This document shows, piece by piece, positions 58,301-64,000 of a DNA stretch of 64,000 nucleotides. Made by a program: the position numbers and the translations under genes. The DNA lies in NCBI GenBank assembly GCA_041482015.1, contig JBGPCZ010000005.1, forward strand, positions 1 through 64,000, given 5' to 3'. This DNA comes from JACQFK01 sp041482015 (lineage in GTDB: Bacteria; Planctomycetota; MHYJ01; JACPRB01). The stretch's first letter is position 1. Each line of letters begins with the position of its first letter. The notes under the pieces are model-generated. The model was not told the origin of the DNA. It saw only the letters and a program-made list of their open reading frames with translations, and searched no databases.

Positions 58301-58937
58301 CGGCGCGAGGTTCCCCGGGAACTTCACGGCCGACGCGACGTTCGACGAATTCTACCTCTGGCTCGACCGGTCGCCCGCGTGGAACGGCGGGGCCCGGGGG
58401 GCGGAGACCCTTTGGAATGGCGGCCGCTACTATGCGCCCGACGATCACGACCCCAACGACGCGCGGTTCACGTCGCGGCCGATCGACCTGGCCCCGCCGC
58501 GCCGCCGCACGCTGCCGCCGCCCGGAAGATCGGAGGCGGCGCGGCGCGCGCCCCGGCTCCTGGGCCTCGCCTGGACCGAGTGGGCGGAGGATTACGCGCG
58601 CGAGGGTGCGGGCGCGATGGCGCCCCGGATGCTCGACCATTCCGTGACGCCGCCCCGCGAGCTCCGCCCCGACGCGGGGACCTTCGCGGATTTCTACGTC
58701 GAGGTGGACGGCGCGTGGTACGGGCCGCTCCGCGACGACGGGTGGAGCGCGGTGAAGGACCCCACGGGGCGTCCGCCCGCCTGCATCGATCCCTCGACCG
58801 TGCGATACGCCGCGAAACTCAAAAGGGGCGGTCCCGCGGCCCTGGGCGCGATCCTCCTCGCCTCGCCGGCGCTCGACGACGTCACGATCTACTTCGATCG
58901 GGGCGGCCCGGAGATCACGGGCTGGGTGAGCCCGTGA
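55392..58937 (+). CDS. Pseudopilin/GspK- or PilX-like protein with LamG domain
   Basis: 1181 residues. GGAGGAGG precedes the ATG. The N-terminus MAKTTRKSKGIALIVVLGVL is a type IV prepilin-type leader: a basic segment, Gly, then a hydrophobic helix (IALIVVLGVLALLALLAVSFSTLAA), with a helix of GspK/PilX type (AQSGIEAGIARLQELL). This suggests it is an unusually large minor pseudopilin of a type II secretion or type IV pilus system. A GspK-like region follows (VNVNDGLAWGPAH, VNVNTARREVLVALL). A LamG/concanavalin-like domain comes later (about 740-1000: FNFNEGTAAFWIKPAFF, HEWTHVAVSWR, LRILVNGKIVPG). The stop overlaps the next gene by four bases (GTGA). Confidence 0.85.
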   Translation: MAKTTRKSKGIALIVVLGVLALLALLAVSFSTLAATGRVTARNHLDTVRARLVAQSGIEAGIARLQELLERGVLMNETDWAPATAPVRVNGTEVRPAGVLDSASYARRGDFYTLRITDSNAQVNVNDGLAWGPAHAVSQNLRRILNVLGAQPAVVVPALGDRVLAARPASGYANTADLLRALDFDRDAFERVRELVTVRSWSDPNVCLPVPLSPETARTSPIAWGRPSGAVGPVFRYGHQRNADGELIRAPLLFFDPMNPDPFHHAVWGRDSLNPQWIEIVSRSPVNVNTARREVLVALLVDLEGFFLVERRRGLSDRPDGVPSPCRSPGGAYGWTSLRYSYDGTGADGGECGFLYRTLPIVGPGGRSRDGVPAEAIADEILACRSRRPSPRVTGLDYAAVPFGGPFRTWAQFHLFVDRLVESGVIAETRTDHFWDVDASGSRVASPVQLRIASQAIGDVLKANFNPNLHLNEINPDRLLFTHVDKTDLLVHSTEFSFTPMGAFEIESVGRIVRPTDGGDDAAAARDNEAVAQRTIVAQVRLFDAVRETSQAQFYGGTSTPMKGALHTNNGGGVESGPEPDNGPAPSENRYEGYLRLPTIGSNFSRGGRKPAGELWTTLTEPSWYPGAKTMPAGGEHLGSAIHAHFQFDHVAHHHASRNYGGTPPNWDGFRLPQGPWQTVTARRACLNRNWEDRTETLPGPYGPVDVARSGGRPDFRIARSFSGAPPDAAEVAPSDLRVDGAYAERGSAFGYWIDENVSFNFNEGTAAFWIKPAFFPESTGKRRTLLSTSRVHAAARDSLNPSPFALFFVPSHGPGDGGAPSYFGGSGRFNPASLAFGFGFSSKTGYSWEMDGEPAASHAAVFTPTLNHEGHDDGRPSLFRAHEWTHVAVSWRLPRHALPTADSLRILVNGKIVPGTVGVPHLYQAEGQPFSDTPHWTTHSQQAVVPGSAGAKWCRNSIRLGGEPSILFDGARFPGNFTADATFDEFYLWLDRSPAWNGGARGAETLWNGGRYYAPDDHDPNDARFTSRPIDLAPPRRRTLPPPGRSEAARRAPRLLGLAWTEWAEDYAREGAGAMAPRMLDHSVTPPRELRPDAGTFADFYVEVDGAWYGPLRDDGWSAVKDPTGRPPACIDPSTVRYAAKLKRGGPAALGAILLASPALDDVTIYFDRGGPEITGWVSP

Positions 58938-59479
58938 CGGCGCTTCTCCTCCTGGTGCTCGCGCAAGCCGAGCCGGACCGTCGTCCCTTCCGGGCCGTGG
59001 TGCGGATCGAGGAGTCCGCGCGCGGAAGCGACGCCGTGGATCGCGCCTCGGGCACGCTGGTCGTGAATCCGGGCGGCGCCCTCGCGGTGGCCGTCGACGG
59101 CCGCCGCCCGCCCCCGGGCCATCCCCTCGAGCTCTGGGCCCTGGAACCGTCGGAGTGGTGCGCGCGGTACGACGTCTCTCGCGAAGCGGCGTCCGCCGAA
59201 CGGGCGCTTCCCGGGGGCGTGGTGGATTCCGAGGGGCGCGAACTTTCGCCAATCAGAGTCGGTCGCTCTCGGGTGTCGATGGCGGTCGCGACGACGGTGG
59301 AAGAGCCGACGGACGAGCGCTTCCGGCTCGTGCCTCGCGAGCCGGGACCCTACCGCGCGCTCATCGCCTGGGTGGAGAAGGAGTCCGGCCGCCTCGTACG
59401 CGTGGAGGCGGAAGGGGCGCGCCACATGATCTGCGCGCTGGAGTCGATCCGCGTCCTTGATTCGCCGGGGGATCGATGA
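58934..59479 (+). CDS. Exported hypothetical protein in the pseudopilin operon
   Basis: 181 residues from a GTG overlapping the upstream stop. A short N-terminal hydrophobic segment (MTALLLLVLAQAEPDRRPF) fits a signal peptide. The rest is predicted beta-rich (FRAVVRIEESARG, SGTLVVNPGGALAVAVDG, GPYRALIAWVEKESGRLVRVEAEG). I do not recognise the family. It overlaps the next gene by four bases (ATGA), so three genes are translated together. It may be an assembly or chaperone factor for the large pseudopilin. Confidence 0.7.
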   Translation: MTALLLLVLAQAEPDRRPFRAVVRIEESARGSDAVDRASGTLVVNPGGALAVAVDGRRPPPGHPLELWALEPSEWCARYDVSREAASAERALPGGVVDSEGRELSPIRVGRSRVSMAVATTVEEPTDERFRLVPREPGPYRALIAWVEKESGRLVRVEAEGARHMICALESIRVLDSPGDR

Positions 59480-60438
59480 TAATCGCATGGATGCTGGCCG
59501 TCGCCGTCTCGGCGCAATCCGATCTCGTCGTGCAGTCTCGTACGCGTCGCGAGGCGGGCGGATGCGAGCTCGCGATCGCGGGGAAGGCCCGGGGCTTCCC
59601 GGACGGAACGGTCGTCACGCTTCGATTCCGGAGGATGGCCAACCGCGCGGACTGGACCTCGAAGGAGATCGTGACCGGGCCACTCGATCCCTCGTGGGTC
59701 CGCTGCGTCTCCCTCGAGCGCGGCGCGTTCCACCTTCGCGAGCGGCTGGATCCGCCGGGCGACGTGGAGGTCGAGTTCGTCCTCGCGTCCCAGGGAGTCG
59801 AGGACGGGCCGCCGGCCCTCCGCCAGGTTTTTCATGGGGCGTCCGTGGCGGAGAGGATCCGATCGCTTCGGGCGGACGCGAAGAGGATGGACCGCGCCAT
59901 CGACGAGGCGGCGGCGCAACGCCGGCCGCGCGAGAAAGTCCCGTCCGGCGAACTCACCGCGACGGCCGACCTTCTCGATCTCTTTCTTTCGGACGTCGAG
60001 CGTCTGCGGGATGCACCGCCGAGAGGCGCTGTCGCGCTCTCCTCGATCACGGGCGGCCCGCTCTCCGTGGCCGGGCAGCGCGAAACCCTGGAGTGGATCG
60101 GGGAGATCGCCCGGCGCGAGCGGCGCCTCGTCATCGTCGGGGAACTGAGACGCGTCACCCAGGAAATTCTTTCGCTCGCGGCCTCCGGCGAACCCCGGAA
60201 GTGGAGCCGTGCCCTGCCGGGCCTTGAGAAATCGCTTCAAGCCCTGGAGGAAGCCGTGCGGGAGGAGAGATCCGACGATCTCAACGCGCTGACGGCGGAC
60301 CTCGAGATGCTGTTCAATCTCGCCCCCACGATCGTGGATTGTCCGGCCGCGGCTGGCCCGGAGTGGGAGAAGCTGATTCCCGAAACAGTCCATGCCGGAG
60401 CGACCCTGGAAGCGTCCCTTCGAAAGCCCATTCCATAA
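59476..60438 (+). CDS. Exported helical hypothetical protein
   Basis: 320 residues. The N-terminus MIIAWMLAVAVSAQSDLVV is a short signal peptide. A beta-rich stretch (about 20-120) with GGCELAIAGKARGFPDGTVVTLRFR resembles an Ig-like domain, and a helical C-terminal half follows (VAERIRSLRADAKRMDRAIDEAAAQRR, LPGLEKSLQALEEAVREE). The beta domain plus helices suggest a periplasmic scaffold. It overlaps the preceding gene by four bases. The function is unknown; the operon suggests a link with the pseudopilin. Confidence 0.7.
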   Translation: MIIAWMLAVAVSAQSDLVVQSRTRREAGGCELAIAGKARGFPDGTVVTLRFRRMANRADWTSKEIVTGPLDPSWVRCVSLERGAFHLRERLDPPGDVEVEFVLASQGVEDGPPALRQVFHGASVAERIRSLRADAKRMDRAIDEAAAQRRPREKVPSGELTATADLLDLFLSDVERLRDAPPRGAVALSSITGGPLSVAGQRETLEWIGEIARRERRLVIVGELRRVTQEILSLAASGEPRKWSRALPGLEKSLQALEEAVREERSDDLNALTADLEMLFNLAPTIVDCPAAAGPEWEKLIPETVHAGATLEASLRKPIP

Positions 60439-60463
60439 GAGTGACCATGGGCTGGCCATGGAG

Positions 60464-60480
60464 TGTCTAGAGACTAGACA
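60464..60480. repeat. Inverted repeat downstream of the pseudopilin operon
   Basis: TGTCTAG and CTAGACA around AGA. Just upstream CCATGG-GCTGG-CCATGG (60445-60461) is a second dyad. They could be a terminator for the operon or an operator for the following gene; neither has a clear T-tract. Confidence 0.4.
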
Positions 60481-60509
60481 TTTCCCTCTTTTCGTTTCCG
60501 AGACCTTCC

Positions 60510-60539
60510 TTAACCTCTTGGGATTTAGTAGGTTATATA
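60510..60539 (+). promoter_or_regulatory. Possible promoter for the YdjY gene operon
   Basis: TTAACC (60510-60515) and TTATAT (60533-60538) with a 17-base spacer, in an AT-rich patch. The leader is about 50 bases and carries GGGGAGGT. Confidence 0.4.
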
Positions 60540-60593
60540 CAGTCCCGTGGCAGACTGTTTGCGCTGGCTGGGGGGTTGGTTTGGGGAGGTTTC

Positions 60594-61529
60594 ATGCCGT
60601 CTAAGAAGGCTCGAATCGCCTTGGTGGCGTTCTGCCTCGTGCTGGCCTTCATGGCCGTTGCCTTCGTCACCCGAAGCCACGCGGCGGAGCAGGTTCAACC
60701 GCCCGCCGCCCAGGATGCCGAGACCGCCCAGAAGCCCGACCCCAAGCTGCTCGTCCAGCCCGTGCCCGAGCCAGAAATCGTGCTCGATGACAAGGTCAGC
60801 AAGCGGGCGGACTTCGTCGCGCAGCTTCCGACGGGGAACGGCTTCATCTTCGAGCGCAAGGACGAGAAGGGCCGGAAGGTCGCGGGCGTCGTGGTGCCGG
60901 GCATCGTCCTGGTGACGCGCGGGCTGGTCGAGCTCTTCGGCTGCGGCGAAGGGGGCAAGGAGCACGAGACGATCCTGCGGCTGGAATGCGACGTGCAGTC
61001 GCTCGACTTGGCGCTCACGTCCGCGGGCCTCAAGCGGGGAAAGCTCCCGTCGAAGTCGGACCTCTCGGAGGCCGGGCAGGGGTCGCGCGTGATCGCGCTC
61101 GTCCAGTGGACCGGCGAGGACGGGAAGACCGTGTCCCACCGTTCCGAGGACCTCGTCGTGAGCACACGCCGGCAGGCCCCGATGCCGCGCGTGGGCTGGA
61201 CCTACGTGGGCGCGTGGGGCGACGTCCCCGATCCCGCGAGCCCCAAGGGTGAGAAGAAGCACAAGGTCCTCAAGGCCGCGAACAGCCGCTCGTACGTGAC
61301 GACGTTCCGGGATTCGTCGGCGCTGCTGGACAACCCGCTCGAGGAGGCGACCGACGACACGATCTTCGCGGCGAACTACATGCTACTCCCGCGCTCGGGA
61401 ACGCCGGTGCGCGTGATCTTCCGGACGGCGACCGAGGCGGAGCTCAAGGAGATCGCCGACCTGGAGAAGCTGATCGCGAAGGAGCCGAAGGGGCCGCTTC
61501 GCGAGGGGAAGCACCAAGGCGAGAAATGA
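60594..61529 (+). CDS. YdjY domain protein, exported
   Basis: 311 residues from ATG 60594 with GGGGAGGT at ideal spacing; an upstream start (60576) is less likely. An N-terminal signal/anchor (ARIALVAFCLVLAFMAVAFV) is followed by the YdjY-type domain: VTRGLVELFGCGEGGKEHETILRLECDVQSLDLALTSAGLK, HRSEDLVVSTRRQAPMPRVGWTYVGAWGD, FRDSSALLDNPLEEATDDTIFAANYMLLPRSGTPV. Members are common in Planctomycetota but their function is not established. The stop overlaps the next gene by four bases. Confidence 0.88.
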   Translation: MPSKKARIALVAFCLVLAFMAVAFVTRSHAAEQVQPPAAQDAETAQKPDPKLLVQPVPEPEIVLDDKVSKRADFVAQLPTGNGFIFERKDEKGRKVAGVVVPGIVLVTRGLVELFGCGEGGKEHETILRLECDVQSLDLALTSAGLKRGKLPSKSDLSEAGQGSRVIALVQWTGEDGKTVSHRSEDLVVSTRRQAPMPRVGWTYVGAWGDVPDPASPKGEKKHKVLKAANSRSYVTTFRDSSALLDNPLEEATDDTIFAANYMLLPRSGTPVRVIFRTATEAELKEIADLEKLIAKEPKGPLREGKHQGEK

Positions 61530-62443
61530 ACGACCTGGAGCGCCGTCTCGCATCCCTGCGTCGCCGGATCCGCGCGGGCCGCGCGGCCGAGGCCGGCGCG
61601 CGCGGGGCGTTCTACGCCTCTCTCGCGGCGTGCGCCCTCCTGGCGGCATTGCGGATCGGCGGACTTCTCGTGCCGGGCGCGGTCGCGTGGGCCGCAATCG
61701 CGGCCGTCGCGCTGGCGCTCGCGCTCCGCGAGGGGGCGCGGTCCTTCACGATCCGCGACTGCGCGATCCATCTCGACCGACTCCTGGGACTGGAGGAGCG
61801 GCTCTCGACCGCGGTCGAGGCCGACGGGCCGATGCACGACGCCCAGGCCGCCGACGCGGCGGCCGCCCTTTCCCGGGTCGCGATCCCCGCGCGGCGCCTG
61901 CCGCGCGAGGCCCGGCTCCTGGCCGGCAGCGCGCTTCTCGTGGGGGCGATCCTCCTCATCCGGACGCCGGCGAGCGCGGGGGGGGCGGACGATCCGGCGC
62001 TCGTCGCGGTGAGCGACGACGTCGTCCGGATGCTGGAGAACGCCACGTCCGACCGGATCGAGTTCCGCGAGGTGGCGGAAATGATCAAGAGGGGCCGGCT
62101 CGACGAGGCGGCCGCCGGCCTCCGGAGCCTGGCGGACCGGCTGGAGCAGGAACGGTTGCAGGGCGGCGGCGGCGCGCAGGCCGAAAAGGAGCGAGAGGCC
62201 GCGACCGCCGGCGCGGCGGCGCTCTCCGCGGAGCTGGCCCGGCTGGGCCGGCCGGTGCGGGCGACGCCGCCCACGATCGTGGCGCTCAAGCTCGAGCGGC
62301 AGCGACTGGGCGGGGCCCCCGCCAGCTCGTTCACGGGAGACCCCGGGACCGCGCGGGCGGTGGCGACGGCGCTGGAACGGGCCGACTGGGCCCCGAGGTA
62401 TGATGCGGTGATTCGAACGTATTTTGGGAGCGACTCCAGATGA
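61526..62443 (+). CDS. Membrane protein of unknown function
   Basis: 305 residues. The N-terminal cytosolic stretch (MNDLERRLASLRRRIRAG) leads into two hydrophobic helices (FYASLAACALLAALRIGGLLV, AVAWAAIAAVALALALRE) and a third (LAGSALLVGAILLIRT). The helical remainder carries ATSDRIEFREVAEMIKRGRLDEAAAGLRSLADRLEQER. The layout recalls planctomycete membrane proteins encoded with prenyltransferase-repeat or DUF58-type genes, but I do not recognise the family. It overlaps both neighbours by four bases, so it is co-translated with the YdjY and prenyltransferase-like genes. Confidence 0.7.
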   Translation: MNDLERRLASLRRRIRAGRAAEAGARGAFYASLAACALLAALRIGGLLVPGAVAWAAIAAVALALALREGARSFTIRDCAIHLDRLLGLEERLSTAVEADGPMHDAQAADAAAALSRVAIPARRLPREARLLAGSALLVGAILLIRTPASAGGADDPALVAVSDDVVRMLENATSDRIEFREVAEMIKRGRLDEAAAGLRSLADRLEQERLQGGGGAQAEKEREAATAGAAALSAELARLGRPVRATPPTIVALKLERQRLGGAPASSFTGDPGTARAVATALERADWAPRYDAVIRTYFGSDSR

Positions 62444-63648
62444 AGACCCTGGCAATGGCGGCGGCAGGATGGATCCTGGTCCTCGGCCCGGCACAGGCGG
62501 CGCCGCAGGACGGCGACCTTTCGAAGAGGCTGATGGAGACCTGGTCGAAGGCGGCCGACTGGCTGGCCTCCCAGCAGGATGCGGCGGGCGCCTGGCAGAT
62601 GGGGCCGGCGGGCAAGACGGAGCCGAGCTCCGCCTACACCGCGCTCATCGTGGCGAGCCTCGCCAACGCGCCCAAGTCCGTCCGCGAGAAGTACAAGCCC
62701 GCGGTCGACAAGGGGATCGCGTACCTCGTCGGGAGGGTCAACGCCGACGGCTCGTTCGGCGAGGGCAAGACGGGCGCGTTCATGAAGACCTACACGACCG
62801 CCCTCGCGCTCATGGCGCTGGCGACGGTCGACCGCGACAAGCATGCCGACAAGATCCGCGGCGCGCAGGCCTACCTCAAGAACAACCAGCTCAAGGAGGG
62901 CGCGCACCGCGGCGGCAACGGCTACGGCGACGAGGAGCCCAAGGCCGGCGGCGTCGTCGTCAAGAAGGAGATCGCGAACGTCTCGGTGACCGGGTTCAGC
63001 GCGGAGGCGCTCGAGGTCTCGGGCCTGCCCAAGGACGACGAGTACTGGAAGCTCGTCGTCGAGTTCGTCCGGAAGTGCCAGAACAACAGCGAGGTGAACA
63101 ACGACCCGGAGTTCGTCTCGAAGCTCAAGGCCAAGGGCCTCGTGGTGGGCGAGGACGGCGGGCTGTACTACACGCCCGTGGCCGACCCGACGCTCCAGAA
63201 GGCGGGGACGAAGAAGATCGCCGACAAGGAGTCGATCGCGAGCTACGGCGCGATGACCTACGAGGGCATCAAGACCTACATTTACGCGGGGCTGAAGAAG
63301 GACTCGCCCGAGGTGAAGGCGGCGGTGGACTGGGTTCGGAAGAATTATTCCGTCGAAGCCCACCCCGGCTTTGCGTACGACGAAGTCAAGCGCAACCACC
63401 TGCGGGGCTTGTATTATTACTATCTCGTGATGGGCCGCGCGCTCGATGCGTACGGCGAGAACCCGTTCACGACGTTCGACGGGAAGAAGCACGACTGGCC
63501 GAGGGAGCTGGGGGAACAGCTGCTGAAGACGGTCCGCGAATCGAAGATGTGGGTGAACGACAACGCGGGCTGGTTCGAAGGGGACGCGGTGCTCGTGACG
63601 ACTTACGTCGTCGGCACCTGCGACATCCTCTTCAAGCACTTGAAATAG
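62440..63648 (+). CDS. Prenyltransferase/squalene-oxidase repeat protein, exported
   Basis: 402 residues with a signal peptide (MKTLAMAAAGWILVLGPAQA). The mature part has the alpha/alpha-toroid repeats of prenyltransferase/squalene-cyclase type: WLASQQDAAGAWQMGPAG, AYLVGRVNADGSFGEGKTG, YTTALALMALATVDR, QAYLKNNQLKEG, SIASYGAMTYEGIKTYIYAGL and FAYDEVKRNHLRGLYYYYLVMGR. The classical QW motif is only partly kept and no DxDD or DDxD catalytic motif is seen, so it is more likely a binding or structural protein than a cyclase. It overlaps the upstream gene by four bases. Confidence 0.85.
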   Translation: MKTLAMAAAGWILVLGPAQAAPQDGDLSKRLMETWSKAADWLASQQDAAGAWQMGPAGKTEPSSAYTALIVASLANAPKSVREKYKPAVDKGIAYLVGRVNADGSFGEGKTGAFMKTYTTALALMALATVDRDKHADKIRGAQAYLKNNQLKEGAHRGGNGYGDEEPKAGGVVVKKEIANVSVTGFSAEALEVSGLPKDDEYWKLVVEFVRKCQNNSEVNNDPEFVSKLKAKGLVVGEDGGLYYTPVADPTLQKAGTKKIADKESIASYGAMTYEGIKTYIYAGLKKDSPEVKAAVDWVRKNYSVEAHPGFAYDEVKRNHLRGLYYYYLVMGRALDAYGENPFTTFDGKKHDWPRELGEQLLKTVRESKMWVNDNAGWFEGDAVLVTTYVVGTCDILFKHLK

Positions 63649-63673
63649 CGGGACCTAGGGAAGCGAGGCAGCG

Positions 63674-64000
63674 ATGGACAAGAAGACGGGCGTCTGGATC
63701 GTGGGGGCGTGCGGGAGCGTGGCCACCTGCGCCGTGGTCGGCGTCGAGGCGATCAAGGCCGGCGTGATCGGCACCTCCGGCCTGGTGAGCGAGCTCCCCG
63801 AGTTCAAGGAACTCGGCCTCCTGCCCTTTGAGAACGTCGTCTTCGGCGGCCACGAGATCCGTCCCGTGGACTGGATCGCCGCCGCGGAGGAGTTCGGCCA
63901 GGAGAACGGCGTCATCACCCCGCAGATCCTGGACGCCGTCCGCCCCGCGCTCGCGAAGCACTCGGAAAACCTGCGCCCCGGCGTCACGCTCAACAGCGGC
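63674..64000 (+). CDS. Inositol-3-phosphate synthase (3' end outside window)
   Basis: 109 codons are visible. The N-terminus GVWIVGACGSVATCAVVGVEAI is the NAD-binding Rossmann signature of myo-inositol-1-phosphate synthase, followed by SGLVSELPEFKELGLLPFENVVFGGHEIRP. The enzyme converts glucose-6-phosphate to inositol-3-phosphate. The frame is still open at the window edge; the length of the rest is unknown. The upstream gene ends 25 bases earlier and GCGAGG lies about 7 bases before the ATG. An inositol or phosphoinositide-like lipid or osmolyte pathway is implied. Confidence 0.85.
   Translation, partial: MDKKTGVWIVGACGSVATCAVVGVEAIKAGVIGTSGLVSELPEFKELGLLPFENVVFGGHEIRPVDWIAAAEEFGQENGVITPQILDAVRPALAKHSENLRPGVTLNSG

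Overview
The window is GC-rich, gene-dense bacterial chromosome that most resembles a Planctomycetota genome. No 16S gene is present, so this is inferred from gene content: a DUF1501 Tat protein, a DUF1080 protein, FG-GAP/CRTAC1-type exported proteins, Ser/Thr kinases with a small planctomycete-style N-terminal module, LamG domains on a kinase and on a pseudopilin-like protein, a DUF58-VWA pair, and an ECF sigma factor with a ZAS/FecR anti-sigma factor. I see no rRNA, tRNA, CRISPR array, insertion sequence or prophage. No stretch longer than about 300 bases lacks a gene.  Layout. 1-4.6 kb: a cut-off ABC permease, a membrane HEAT protein and an exported FG-GAP protein. 4.6-17.9 kb: mixed housekeeping and envelope genes (bifunctional nuclease, soluble kinase, queA, alr, tsaB, methyltransferase, RIO-like kinase, rsmB), then a divergent pair, VIT/VWA and thioredoxin-like, each interrupted by one in-frame stop codon. 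17.9-23.2 kb: glnS, AEC transporter, DUF1501, GNAT, TPR lipoprotein. 23.2-32.1 kb: a 1741-residue exported protein and a 1211-residue kinase-LamG protein, convergent. 32.2-35.3 kb: an ECF sigma/anti-sigma operon with two Spy-like coiled-coil proteins. 35.4-36.1 kb: a VapBC-type toxin-antitoxin pair. 36.2-43.8 kb: an esterase, DUF58 and BatA-like VWA proteins, and a CRTAC1-like protein with an in-frame TGA and a C-terminal CxxC thioredoxin-like tail. 43.8-53.6 kb: a carbohydrate cassette (MFS carrier, HPS-like enzyme, ribose-type ABC importer, DUF1080, sugar-isomerase-like TIM barrel, HPS-RraA fusion) with a PilZ protein inside it. 53.6-55.2 kb: McsA and McsB arginine kinase. 55.4-60.4 kb: a pseudopilin-LamG operon. 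60.6-64 kb: a YdjY protein, a membrane protein, a prenyltransferase-repeat protein, and the start of inositol-3-phosphate synthase.  Main observations. First, two exported genes (16474-17463 and 40911-43781) carry an in-frame TGA with the reading frame and family sequence resuming directly. Each TGA is followed by a hairpin whose apical loop starts 16-17 bases downstream, as in bacterial SECIS elements, so both are candidate selenoproteins. A third gene, VIT/VWA, has an in-frame TAG that selenocysteine cannot explain. Second, many genes have a -10 box only 7-12 bases before the start codon, often with a usable -35, which suggests leaderless mRNAs. Third, intergenic regions carry perfect or near-perfect inverted repeats. 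Two share a 9-base core, and two copies of a GGAGAT-type element flank the HPS-RraA/mcsA segment.
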